A DNA stretch of 64,000 nucleotides from a bacterium (GTDB lineage Bacteria > Desulfobacterota > DSWW01), in contig JANQFG010000265.1 in assembly GCA_028277985.1 (NCBI GenBank), positions 92,540-156,539 of the forward strand, in the 5' to 3' direction. A program made the translations under genes and the position numbers. The notes under the pieces were generated by a model. The model ran no database searches and was not told where the DNA came from. It saw only the letters and a program-made list of their open reading frames with translations. Numbering within the stretch: position 1 is the first letter of the stretch; the number at the start of each line of letters is the position of its first letter. Shown here one piece after another: positions 32,561 through 41,598 of the stretch.

Positions 32561-33859
32561 TTACGGACACCCGGGTCGTTCTCCGCCGTGGAAGTGGAGG
32601 TGTACGGGAAGCTCGCACACGGCGTCGTTCGGCAAGCCGAGCATGAGGTTCGTCAGCGGATCATCGGTCAGGGGGACTCTGGCCACACCCACCAGCCGGG
32701 CATCCCCCCAACGATTCATACGTTCACCGTCCACTGTCTGGGAAAAGCCGGTCGAGGTTTCGGTTGTGATCGTGGTGACGATCGACATGGACGTCACTTC
32801 CCGCTCGCCCACGAAAGACGTGAAGGTGGAGTCAAAATCGAGATCGATCCGGCCGCTGCAGAAATCGATTTCCCCGGCGAGGGCATGAGGCTCGATCTCT
32901 ACGCGAATGGCATCCATGCCGGGGATGATCTGCAGATGGGGGATCCGGAACTCGGAAAATTCCACCGATGCACGCCCGTCCACGACGGGGCCAAGTGAAC
33001 CTATCCCGTCCGACCCCTTCCCGTCGTAGGGATACTCGACGAAGGACCCGAGGAAGCCGATGGAAAGGCGTCCCTCTTTCCCGACCGTCATCTGTACTTC
33101 GTCCGCCACGCCCGGAGGCGGTTCTCCAGGGCAAGGAAACTTCCCCTGCGGGAAATCCAGATGCGATTCATTCTCTGAGACCGTGTTCGTGGGAAGACCG
33201 AGAATCAGGTCTGTGAACGGGTCCCCGGTCGGAGGGGTGACCGCGATGCTCACGTATTGGAGATCATCTTTCTCATCGAGGGGGCGCCCGGTCATGGTCC
33301 AGTTCCCTTGAGATACGGTTCCCGTGGTCAGGTCGCTGACCACGGACAGGGCGCCGAGAACTTCCCCGAACATCACCTGCTCGAAGAGGGCATCCATGAA
33401 GTATTCCATATGACCCGTACAGAAATTGACGGTTCCGATCATGTCGGCGGGAAGGATGTTGATATAGATGTCCACCTGCTCGCCCATGATGTAGAACTTG
33501 CTCGGTAGGGAGTCATCCGCATCGAAGAAGACAATCACCTCGCCCGGTTCCAGACTCGGCTCCAGCGCGCGGCAGGCCTCGAGATTCTCGCCATCCAGAT
33601 CCAGGCTGCCGCAGTCGGGGCTCATCGTGCCGAGGCTTCCCGGGCCCCTTCCGTCGTAAGGGAATTCGATACTCGCCCCCGGCCCCTTGCCGATCCACAT
33701 CCGGCAATCGTGTCCGGAGGTGATCCGGACTTCTTTGACGGCTCCGACCCCATCTTCGGGGGGGGCAACAGGGTCGGAGCCGGAGCAGGCGACGAGAACA
33801 AGAGCCGCGAGCCAGGGGAGAGCCAGCCATCCTGGGAGACGGTGTCTTCCTGTCTTCAA
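32561..33859 (-). CDS. Lipoprotein with two tandem ~200-residue repeats
   Basis: 432 residues. A TTG start at 33859 is likely (GGAGGGCGG upstream; no ATG in frame before the signal). Lipobox LVLVAC, Cys25. The mature part consists of two homologous halves: VKEVRITSGHDCRMWIGKG...EFPYDGRGPGSLG and VADEVQMTVGKEGRLSIG...EYPYDGKGSDGIG, each ending with a DPxTxLxLGLPxxxV block and GxxPCP or GERPGCP. Not a family I recognise. It is the last gene behind the CoA ligase on the minus strand and probably lies in the outer membrane. Confidence 0.75.
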   Translation of the reverse strand: MKTGRHRLPGWLALPWLAALVLVACSGSDPVAPPEDGVGAVKEVRITSGHDCRMWIGKGPGASIEFPYDGRGPGSLGTMSPDCGSLDLDGENLEACRALEPSLEPGEVIVFFDADDSLPSKFYIMGEQVDIYINILPADMIGTVNFCTGHMEYFMDALFEQVMFGEVLGALSVVSDLTTGTVSQGNWTMTGRPLDEKDDLQYVSIAVTPPTGDPFTDLILGLPTNTVSENESHLDFPQGKFPCPGEPPPGVADEVQMTVGKEGRLSIGFLGSFVEYPYDGKGSDGIGSLGPVVDGRASVEFSEFRIPHLQIIPGMDAIRVEIEPHALAGEIDFCSGRIDLDFDSTFTSFVGEREVTSMSIVTTITTETSTGFSQTVDGERMNRWGDARLVGVARVPLTDDPLTNLMLGLPNDAVCELPVHLHFHGGERPGCP

Positions 33860-33889
33860 GGTTCCGCCCTCCGTGGCTCGATGGAGGCG

Positions 33890-35248
33890 TTACTTCTCGT
33901 AGAGTTTCTCTATGTACTGGGTCTTCTTATCCGACCGCTCGAGCGACATCGGCTCGATCCACTCGATGGCAGGCCTAATCTTCACGGCCTGGTGCATCTT
34001 CTCCTCGACTTCCTTCTGCAGTTGCCCCAGATCCTCTTTGGTGACCCCTTCACCGTACTCGATCTTCACCTTCAGGGGGGGGACGACCCGGGGAGGCGGT
34101 TCATCCAGTAGAATGCGGAACTCACCGGTCGTTCTCGGCGTGAACGACTCTACCACGTCCTTGATCTGGGCCGGATAGACCATTACGCCTTTCACCTTCA
34201 GCATGTCATCGGTCCTGCCCACGATCTTGTAGCGAAGACCGGATTGCCCGCAAGGACAGGGAGAGGTGAAGACCTGGTGGACATCGCCCATTGTCATTCG
34301 CATTCCGAGCATGCCCCCGCCCTCGCCATCCAGGGTGGTGAAGACCCCGAGCCCGGTATTGCCGTCTTCCAAGGGGACGGTCTCCCGCGTGTCCGGATCG
34401 ACGAGTTCGTACAGGATCATGTCATCACCGATCCAATGCATACCCTGGTATTCCGGGTGGTCGCACGAGACGCCCACGCCCGCGCCCATGTCATAGAGCT
34501 TGGCACCGTACTCGGTTTCGAGGCGTTTTCGAACCTCGGGGATACCCGCCCCGGGCTCGGCTCCACAGATCAAGGTCTTGAAGCCGAGGGCCTTCACGCT
34601 GTCGCCCATGACGTCCGGTGCCTTTTCGATCATGTGGAGGGCCAGGGACGGCGTGCACATGAGGATGTTGCCGCCGAAAAGGCGCGTAAAATTGATGATC
34701 CGGGTCGTTCCGGCTTCGGCTCCCACGGGGATGATGGTGATACCGGGAAAATCCTCCATGGCCAGCAGGGTCGGCGTGCCCGCAAGGAACATGCTCAGGC
34801 CGAAGGCGAGAACAAACTTGTCTCCGGGGCGGACCCCGCAACGCCACATCATCCGGTTGTTGATTTCACGCATCCTGGGCAAGCCTCCCCTCACCAACGG
34901 GTAGGGGGTCGGGACGCCCGTGGTGCCCGAGGTCGCGGCCATGACGTAGATATCGTCGACCGAATCCCCCATGAGCATGCGAAGGATCTCCTTCATATCG
35001 AAACCGACTTCTGCAAGAAGCTCGCGCATCTCCGGCTGCCCGTAGATCGGAATCTTCTGGAGATCGTCGAGCGACTTGATATCAGAGGGCTTGACACCCG
35101 CATCGTCCATCCGCTTCTTGGTGAGCGGAATGGAGTCGTACATGGATTGAATGTTGTTGACCAGGAGATCGTTCTGGATATTTCGCATCTCCGGTGTGTT
35201 GAACTTCGGTTCGATTTCCATGTTCCAATAAGGTCGATCGAGATCCAT
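33890..35248 (-). CDS. Phenylacetate-CoA ligase (PaaK)-like AMP-forming acyl-CoA ligase
   Basis: Start at the ATG at 35248 with GGAGG upstream; the frame extends to 35587 but the added part is His/Arg-rich shadow. 452 residues, the usual PaaK length. ATP loop ATSGTTGVPTP near residue 105, CGAEPG, and a C-terminal lobe with GRTDDMLKVKGVMVYP, the PaaK signature with its catalytic Lys. It activates an aromatic or other carboxylic acid to its CoA thioester. Immediately upstream is the TetR gene. It is a plausible first step for the degradation genes in this window. Confidence 0.87.
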   Translation of the reverse strand: MDLDRPYWNMEIEPKFNTPEMRNIQNDLLVNNIQSMYDSIPLTKKRMDDAGVKPSDIKSLDDLQKIPIYGQPEMRELLAEVGFDMKEILRMLMGDSVDDIYVMAATSGTTGVPTPYPLVRGGLPRMREINNRMMWRCGVRPGDKFVLAFGLSMFLAGTPTLLAMEDFPGITIIPVGAEAGTTRIINFTRLFGGNILMCTPSLALHMIEKAPDVMGDSVKALGFKTLICGAEPGAGIPEVRKRLETEYGAKLYDMGAGVGVSCDHPEYQGMHWIGDDMILYELVDPDTRETVPLEDGNTGLGVFTTLDGEGGGMLGMRMTMGDVHQVFTSPCPCGQSGLRYKIVGRTDDMLKVKGVMVYPAQIKDVVESFTPRTTGEFRILLDEPPPRVVPPLKVKIEYGEGVTKEDLGQLQKEVEEKMHQAVKIRPAIEWIEPMSLERSDKKTQYIEKLYEK

Positions 35249-35325
35249 CTCATCCTCCGGGTGCCCGTTTCTTGGACAGGCTGTTCGCGTTTGTGCGGGG
35301 CCTACGAAGTATAGGGTCCGTTCGC

Positions 35326-35985
35326 CTACTTGCAGAGATAACTCAAGATCAGGTCGGAAAGCTCCTTTTCCAGTTTTTTGCTGTCGAGATTCCCCTTGTT
35401 GATGACGTGGTTGAAGGCGAATCCAACGACAGAGGACATGAGGGTGTAAGCGGCGACCTGGGGGTTCCGTTTCTTGAAGATCCCACGCTTTGTGCCTTCC
35501 TGGACGATGATGGCGGATGTACGCATACAGAACTCCTGCATGGAAGAGTTCAATTCCGTGATCATCTCGTTTCTGGAAACCTGGCACCAGAACTCGAGGA
35601 TGACGCGCAGGACATGCGGATTCTCGTCATACATGGTAACGAGGAACTTGATCGCGTCTTTGATCATCCCGATCAGGTCTGTCTTCGGGTTTGAATAGTA
35701 CTCCCTCACGAGTGCGTATACTTCTTCCGGGTCGTCTGTCTGGTCGGGCAATTCCCAGATCTCTTTGGTGAAACCGACCACATTTTCCCACATCTTGTGG
35801 ATCACCGAGATCAGGAGCTCCTCCCGATTCTTGAAGTAGTAGGAGGCGATTCCTTTCGAGAGCCCCGCCTCTTTGGTCACATCGTCGAGGGTGACCCGAT
35901 CGTATCCCTTTAGGGCCATACACTTGAGGGCTGCCTGGGTGAGTTCCTCTTTTCGAATTTCGCTGATTTCGGTCTTTCGGCTCAT
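35326..35985 (-). CDS. TetR-family transcriptional regulator (regulator candidate for TTGACTnGTCAA sites)
   Basis: 219 residues. N-terminal helix-turn-helix (VTLDDVTKEAGLSKGIASYYFKNREELL) and the all-helical ligand domain of the TetR/BetI type. Ribosome site AGAGGAAA. It is divergent from the fused FAD oxidase; its own predicted promoter (-35 TTGACC at 36122-36117, -10 TACAAT at 36099-36094, minus strand) contains the operator TTGAGTGGTCAA. So it is the best candidate for the repressor that binds this operator family and represses itself. The ligand could be a CoA thioester made by the adjacent ligase. Confidence 0.85.
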   Translation of the reverse strand: MSRKTEISEIRKEELTQAALKCMALKGYDRVTLDDVTKEAGLSKGIASYYFKNREELLISVIHKMWENVVGFTKEIWELPDQTDDPEEVYALVREYYSNPKTDLIGMIKDAIKFLVTMYDENPHVLRVILEFWCQVSRNEMITELNSSMQEFCMRTSAIIVQEGTKRGIFKKRNPQVAAYTLMSSVVGFAFNHVINKGNLDSKKLEKELSDLILSYLCK

Positions 35986-36073
35986 GACGTTTCCTCTTTC
36001 CTTCTCGTGTTCCGGTGGGACGCTCCAAAAAGGGAAGAACCCTACATCGAGCGAGCATTCGGGCTGACGGCGC

Positions 36074-36147
36074 TTGACAAGCCGTCGATAGGGATTGTAT
36101 TATTTTTTCGTTGAGTGGTCAAATAATTTTTTTAACAATCAGTCAAA
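36074..36147. promoter_or_regulatory. Divergent promoters with operator TTGAGTGGTCAA between tetR and the fused FAD oxidase gene
   Basis: Plus strand: TTGACA (36074-36079), 18-bp spacer, TATTAT (36098-36103), placing the start site close to the operator 36111-36122. Minus strand: TTGACC (36122-36117), 17-bp spacer, TACAAT (36099-36094) towards tetR. A second half-site AGTCAAA ends at 36147, 24 bp away centre to centre, as in the 14.0 kb copy. The operator would block both promoters. Confidence 0.75.
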
Positions 36148-36183
36148 TTCCCAAACGATGCCGCAGGAAGGGCGGAGGAGAGG

Positions 36184-39126
36184 ATGGTAGCCAGCATAAC
36201 GGAGGGCCACGTCCTCAAAGTGGGCGTGCTCGAAGAGCTCAAGGCCCTCGTGGGACCGGAGAACGTTGCAGAAGGGCCGGAGGCTGCAAAAGGTTTCCTG
36301 CGGAGGGGGTCGAGAGTTCCCGAGTGGATCCGGGTTTCTCCTGCCACCACAGAGGAGGTGCAGGCCATCGTAAACCTTGCCCGTGAAGAGAAGGTCGGGA
36401 TCGTGACCTGCACCGATCGCTGCGCCCTGCCCGAGGATCTGGATCGGGAGGGGATTCTGATCGATTTTTCCCGTTTGAACAAGATCGAGAGGGTCGACAC
36501 GCGAAATCTGGTGGCCCACGTCGAGCGGGGGGTCACCTGGGATCAGCTGAACGCGGAACTCGCACCACTGGGAGTAAAGACCTATGCGCCGGTGGCGGCC
36601 AACTCCTCCTCGGTTGTGGAGACGATCGTGGCCAGGGGGGTAGGGAAGTGGATCACGAAATTCCCTGACTACCCTCTCATGAACATGAAAGTCGTTCTTT
36701 CGGACGGGGAAGTGCTGAAGACCGGAACGCACGGATTCAACGAGGAGGCTGCGGACGGAAGGAACGAGGGGGGACCCAACCTTTCGCAATGGCACGTGGG
36801 CGGGGACGATGTGTTCGGCGTGGTGACGCGGGCGTCGATCATGCTGTGGCCTGTATGCGAATCCAGGTCGTGTCTCGTCTATGGGTTTGAGAAGATCGAG
36901 GAGGTTTTGAAGGCCCTGAAAGAGATCCCGCGAACAGAGTTGGGTGTGGAGTATGTAGCAGTCAACCGGGCGACCATGCAACGGCGGTTGGGTGGCGAGA
37001 AGAAAGCAGTGCCTGCCTGGTCATTGATCGTGGGATTCGAGGGGAGGGAAAAGCTCGTATCCCACAACGAGGACCGGGTCGGTAGACTGCTGGAAAAATA
37101 TGACTGTTCTCGAAATGACTCTCTTGTCGCGCCCATGAGGGAGCATCTGGACGAGCCGTGGATGGAGGCCAGCGACGACCACACCGCTTTTTACACCCGT
37201 TTCGCCTGCGCAAAGGATCTGGACGAAAAGATCCAGGCGGCGGCCGAAGCTGCCGGTGTGGGACCGGACGATGTTGGAAGGATTCTGGTCTCCATCGACC
37301 GTGGACGGGCGGTGTACGCGGTGTACGACTGGTTTGGAGACAAGGATCGCAGCGAGGCCCTGGAGACGCTGAACCTGTCTCTCGCGGACCAGGGGGCGTT
37401 CTTTGATCGGCCCCATGGCTCGCTGGGGAGAAAGGTCTACGAGAGCATTCCGAACCATCTTCCCGTACTGAAGCATATCAAGGGCTTCCTGGACCCTGAA
37501 AATATCCTGAATCCGGGAAGGATCGTCCGAGAGGAGGACCAGGCCTGGGAACCGCCCAGGGTGCCCGAGGGGGAAATCGGGTTGACCGTGGATAACCTCA
37601 AGAAGGTCCTCGAGAAGCTCAGAGAGTGCGTGGGGGAGGACTGGGTGAGCGACAACCCGGTGGATCTGATATCCCACGGTCGTGACTTCACCGTTTTTTC
37701 GGGTGAACGCCCCAACATCGTCATTCTGCCCGAGACCAAGGAGCAGATTCAGCAGGTCATGCGGATCGCCTACGAGCACGGCATCCCGGTGGTGCCTCAG
37801 ACCACCGGCTTCAACCACGGAGGCCTAACCATATCGAGAAAAGGAGGCATCCTTGTTGACCTGAGGCGCATGGACCAGGTGTGCACCGTAGACGAGGAAA
37901 CGATGACGGCCACCGTGAGCCCTGCTGTGCGCATGCGGAGTGTCTGGTGGGAGGCGGTCAAGCACAAGGCGATAGAAGGCGTTCACCTGAAGCCGATCCT
38001 CCCCCTGACCATGGGCAGTGTGTCGCTACTGTCCAACTATGTCGCAAGGGGCGCGCCAGGGACGGCTGCGAAGCACGGGAATGCTACCGAGGTCACGGTG
38101 AAGATGACCTGGGTCCTGCCGAACGGGGAGATCTTCGAACTGGGCCCGGGAGTCATCCCGGGGGTGGGCAATCTACCGATCCAGTATTGCCCGGGACCGG
38201 AGATCAACGGGATGTTCTTCAATGCGGACGGTCAATTCGGCATCTGCACCGAGTTGACCACCAAGCTCTACCCGGAATACGACAACGTGGTCGAGTTGGA
38301 AGAACTCTTGACCGGTTCCGGCTTTGAGCCGGACGGGCACAAGTTGTTCTGCAAGATCATCGATGCGACATACGAGGTGGCCAGGGAGAACATCACCGAA
38401 TTCATGTACAAAGGCCATCCCGGTGCCTTTGCCCTCGGTATTGCCTCGAAGATGGAAGGGATAAGCGTCAAGGAAGCGCTCGACATGGCCCCGAGACACC
38501 CTCTGGCCCTGATGGTCTCCGGCTATGACGCCGAAGAAATAGCGATCAAGAAGGAGATCCTGAAGGAGATCCTGGACCGGCACGGAATGTTCATCATGGA
38601 CCCGAACATGTTCGGGGAGGAACTGGCCGATATGATGTCGACGGATCCCCTGAAGATGGCCCTGGGCATAAAGGACAACTTCGCCGGTTCCTACAAGGGG
38701 GCCTTCCAGTGGACGGCAGCCCAGGTCAAGATGGATCTCCTGCCCGAGATCTCCCTGGAGTACGAGAAACTCGTGAAGAAGTACTGGAAGACCTCGGACC
38801 CGACGGTCACTGTGGAGCACGCCATGACGGATACGGCGGTCCAGGGGCCTCTGCCCTATGGACGGTGCGGCCCATGCGAGTTCGACTACTGGTGGGATCA
38901 GGGGAACCCGGAAGAGGTCAAGCGGGCCACGACCATGATTCACAAGACGAACCGGCTGCTGCTGAAGTTCGGCGGGAGCCTGTGGCGCAACATGTTCGGG
39001 GCAGGAGAGTATCACCTGCCGATGTGGGGAAAGTACTACGAAATCCTCAAGGAGACCAAGGCCGCCTTTGACCCGGCCAATCTCATGCACCCGGACGTGC
39101 TGCCCCTGACCGACGATTACGTGTGA
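36184..39126 (+). CDS. Double FAD-linked oxidase: tandem fusion of two PCMH-type flavoproteins
   Basis: 980 residues, twice the usual size. Each half has an FAD_binding_4 domain and a C-terminal substrate domain. Half 1 (to ~450) has WIRVSPATTEEVQAIV and ends in RPHGSLGRKVYE, LDPENILNPGR, mirroring the C-terminus of the protein at 56689-58137 (RPYGSLPDKVYE, LDPRGIMNPGK). Half 2 (from ~460) has VILPETKEQIQQVM, WVLPNGEIFELG and ends with KAAFDPANLMHPDVLP, mirroring 53819-55402 (WVLPNGEVLKLG, KKAFDPNSVGDEEFYVP). So both partners of the split operon are joined here. The flavin loop of half 1 looks degenerate. GGAGGAG precedes the ATG. Substrate unknown; GlcD/GlcE-like hydroxy-acid or alcohol oxidation is the closest family role. 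Confidence 0.87.
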   Translation: MVASITEGHVLKVGVLEELKALVGPENVAEGPEAAKGFLRRGSRVPEWIRVSPATTEEVQAIVNLAREEKVGIVTCTDRCALPEDLDREGILIDFSRLNKIERVDTRNLVAHVERGVTWDQLNAELAPLGVKTYAPVAANSSSVVETIVARGVGKWITKFPDYPLMNMKVVLSDGEVLKTGTHGFNEEAADGRNEGGPNLSQWHVGGDDVFGVVTRASIMLWPVCESRSCLVYGFEKIEEVLKALKEIPRTELGVEYVAVNRATMQRRLGGEKKAVPAWSLIVGFEGREKLVSHNEDRVGRLLEKYDCSRNDSLVAPMREHLDEPWMEASDDHTAFYTRFACAKDLDEKIQAAAEAAGVGPDDVGRILVSIDRGRAVYAVYDWFGDKDRSEALETLNLSLADQGAFFDRPHGSLGRKVYESIPNHLPVLKHIKGFLDPENILNPGRIVREEDQAWEPPRVPEGEIGLTVDNLKKVLEKLRECVGEDWVSDNPVDLISHGRDFTVFSGERPNIVILPETKEQIQQVMRIAYEHGIPVVPQTTGFNHGGLTISRKGGILVDLRRMDQVCTVDEETMTATVSPAVRMRSVWWEAVKHKAIEGVHLKPILPLTMGSVSLLSNYVARGAPGTAAKHGNATEVTVKMTWVLPNGEIFELGPGVIPGVGNLPIQYCPGPEINGMFFNADGQFGICTELTTKLYPEYDNVVELEELLTGSGFEPDGHKLFCKIIDATYEVARENITEFMYKGHPGAFALGIASKMEGISVKEALDMAPRHPLALMVSGYDAEEIAIKKEILKEILDRHGMFIMDPNMFGEELADMMSTDPLKMALGIKDNFAGSYKGAFQWTAAQVKMDLLPEISLEYEKLVKKYWKTSDPTVTVEHAMTDTAVQGPLPYGRCGPCEFDYWWDQGNPEEVKRATTMIHKTNRLLLKFGGSLWRNMFGAGEYHLPMWGKYYEILKETKAAFDPANLMHPDVLPLTDDYV

Positions 39127-39234
39127 GAAAGACGAGGCCGGTCAGGGGTGGAAGCCCGCGCCGGCTGTTTCGATCCGAAGAAGATATTGGAGAACCTCGA
39201 ATAGCAACGCTAGGGAAGACAAGGGGGATTTCCG

Positions 39235-40065
39235 ATGGGTGACAGGTTGAAAGACAAGGTCGCAGTGGTGACGGGCGGTGCACGTGGCATCGGCGAGGGC
39301 ACTGTCCTGCGCTTCGCCGAGGAGGGGGCATCGGTCGTCGTCGCCGACCTTCAGGCAGAGGCGGGCGAGACCCTGGCGAACGAGTTGGGGGCAAAGGCAA
39401 GATTCATCCGCACCGATGTCACCCGAGAGGAAGATGTAGCGGCCGCGGTGGATCTGGCGGTCAGCGAATTCGGACGCCTGGATTGCATGGTGAACAATGC
39501 GGGAATCGTGGGAGCCATCGGGTCCATCAAAGACACCTGTACCGAGGCGTGGGACGTGACGATCGACGTTCTTCTGCGGGGTGTCTTCCTCGGGATGAAG
39601 CATGCTGCGCGGATCATGATTCCGCAAGAGTCCGGATGCATCCTCTCCCTTTCGAGCACGGCCGGGGTCGCCGGAGGGCTGGGCTCGCACGCGTACACCG
39701 CAGCCAAGCATGCTGTTGTGGGGCTCACGAAATCCGTCGCATCCGAGCTGGGCCAGCACCACGTGCGTGTGAATGCCGTAGCGCCGGGCAACATCGTGAC
39801 CCCCATGACCGCGGACGTCGTGACGAGCGATCCTGCCAATTTCGAGGTCACCGAGGAGGCGATCAAGGCCATGTCGCCCCTGGGCATCGCCGGTCTGCCG
39901 GTGGACATCGCAAACGCGCTGCTGTATCTCGCGAGCGACGAGGCGCGATACATCTCGGGACACACCCTGCTCGTTGACGCCGGCCAGACGACGGGGGCAG
40001 TGCCTTCCATGTTTCACCTGATGGAGGCAGGCATCATCCGTGAGGCAGGCCGGCGGGATATTTAG
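39235..40065 (+). CDS. Short-chain dehydrogenase/reductase (SDR)
   Basis: 276 residues. TGGARGIG loop, Asp in VADLQ (NAD preference), NNAG, LSSTAG with catalytic Ser, YTAAK (Tyr/Lys). C-terminal YISGHTLLVDAGQTTG is typical of classical SDRs. It follows the fused FAD oxidase by 108 bp on the same strand and may oxidise or reduce its product. It converges with the SGNH hydrolase gene. Confidence 0.9.
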   Translation: MGDRLKDKVAVVTGGARGIGEGTVLRFAEEGASVVVADLQAEAGETLANELGAKARFIRTDVTREEDVAAAVDLAVSEFGRLDCMVNNAGIVGAIGSIKDTCTEAWDVTIDVLLRGVFLGMKHAARIMIPQESGCILSLSSTAGVAGGLGSHAYTAAKHAVVGLTKSVASELGQHHVRVNAVAPGNIVTPMTADVVTSDPANFEVTEEAIKAMSPLGIAGLPVDIANALLYLASDEARYISGHTLLVDAGQTTGAVPSMFHLMEAGIIREAGRRDI

Positions 40066-40093
40066 CCCGAACACTGCATGCGCAAATCTCGGA

Positions 40094-41227
40094 TCATGGG
40101 GCGGGATCGGTCCAGTTCTCGAGGAACCTGCGAGCAACGAGGCGGTGGCCTTCCTCGTTCCAGTGGAGATCTCCCGGGATGAAGTACCTGCGGATGACTT
40201 CTCTTGGGTCTTCGGCTCCGGGAATGAAGTCCGGGAAGAGATCGATGAACCGGACGGAACGCCCGGCAGCCCACTCCCGCCAGATCTTCACCTGAATCGA
40301 GTCACGGTCGTGGTGAAGAATCTGCGTGGGCCATGGATAGACGGCCAGCGTCATGTCGATGCGGTGCCTCTTCAGGAGATCGTGCAGGCGGTCCATGTGT
40401 TTCTTCGCCTTTAGGATGCCCGGGGCCCCGTAATCTTCGTAGGCCCCTTTGTCCACGGTCCACAGACCCCTGTACTCGTTGGTAGCGTAGCGTCGGTCCT
40501 CCTCTGTTCGCAGGGAGTCCGGATCTTTGGTGGCCCAAGCATAGGATTCCTCGGCGACCTCCCATAGATTTCGGAGGATCGTGGTGTACTCGTAAAGGAA
40601 TTCACGCACGGCCGGTGTCGAGCCCCGGATCCAGAGCACACGCTCCTCGTCCGTGTCGTAGAACTCGGCCTCGTCCTGGATGTCCGAGATATCGAGAAAC
40701 ACCACGAGATGCACGAAGCGAAGTCCCACCCGGTCGAGAAGATCCTGGGTCTTCTTCCAGTAGATGGCCGGTGAGTAGGAGACCACAGCGGCGTTCAGAA
40801 TCTCCACCCCCCTTGGTGCAAGCTCCGATTCCAGCAGGCAGATGAAGGTCTTCTCATAGGGAAGCCCCACCCCGTACGTGAAGGAATCGCCCATGAAGAG
40901 GACCCGCTCCTTGTTCGAAGACAAGGGGACGTCTCGAACGACCCTGTCGCGAAACCCGAGGGAGTTCGTCGATACGGAGTGTCGCAGGGTCCCCCATCGT
41001 TGATACAGGAACTGCGCGTTCGGCTTGAGGGTGTGATGGAAGTGGGGAGAGCGCTCGCCGAGCGCTCGCCGGTCGGCATACTTATGGATCGTCCCGTATT
41101 TGAACAGGTGATAGAGCCCGGTGAGGGCGAAGTCGAGCAGGAGTGTGAGCAGAAGGAGGTAGACAAGGAGGCTCTTTTTCGGGTGTCTCCGGATCCAGCC
41201 TCCGGGTGGCGAGGTTCGGATGGGCAT
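40094..41227 (-). CDS. Membrane-anchored SGNH-hydrolase-like protein
   Basis: 377 residues. One N-terminal helix (SLLVYLLLLTLLLDFALTGLYHLF), then a periplasmic SGNH/GDSL domain: FMGDSFTYG (block I Ser), NAAVVSYSP, and HWNEEGHRLVA (Asp/His block). Such proteins often act as O-acyl esterases or transferases on polysaccharides. No clear ribosome site before the ATG at 41227. It is divergent from a glycosidase gene, which supports a carbohydrate role. Confidence 0.8.
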   Translation of the reverse strand: MPIRTSPPGGWIRRHPKKSLLVYLLLLTLLLDFALTGLYHLFKYGTIHKYADRRALGERSPHFHHTLKPNAQFLYQRWGTLRHSVSTNSLGFRDRVVRDVPLSSNKERVLFMGDSFTYGVGLPYEKTFICLLESELAPRGVEILNAAVVSYSPAIYWKKTQDLLDRVGLRFVHLVVFLDISDIQDEAEFYDTDEERVLWIRGSTPAVREFLYEYTTILRNLWEVAEESYAWATKDPDSLRTEEDRRYATNEYRGLWTVDKGAYEDYGAPGILKAKKHMDRLHDLLKRHRIDMTLAVYPWPTQILHHDRDSIQVKIWREWAAGRSVRFIDLFPDFIPGAEDPREVIRRYFIPGDLHWNEEGHRLVARRFLENWTDPAP

Positions 41228-41598
41228 GTATTTTCGAATAGCACGGAATCCGGCGCAGATTCAAGGGATCGGTGCGGCCGTGACATTTATGTAATTCCCC
41301 CGGAAGGAATTCGATCAAGAACGTCCTGCTTCTTGCCGATCTCTGAGATAGGAGCTTTGTGCACGGATCCACACGCTCTTTGAGACAGCCCGGGCGAGTC
41401 GTATCTAACCCACTGTTTTAAAGAGATATTTTGATTCCCTCTCTTGCGACTGCCTCGAGGCGGGGAGGAGGAGCGGGCTCAAGGAACGGATCTTGCTCGC
41501 AACCCAAGGCAGGTGTGCCGCAAGAAGTAATCCTTAATAAATGCAGAGTGCGAGGTCGCCCTTCTCGAGGCGAGCCTTGCGATGGGATCGAGTCGAAA
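41228..41598. other. Intergenic region between divergent SGNH and glycosidase genes
   Basis: 371 bp. The frame of the glycosidase is open from 41431 but this stretch is Arg/Gly/Pro-rich and lacks a signal peptide, so it is treated as a leader. An AT-rich stretch at about 41415-41435 (TTTTAAAGAGATATTTTGAT) may hold the promoter. I saw no operator of the two families described here, no riboswitch and no small gene. Confidence 0.5.
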
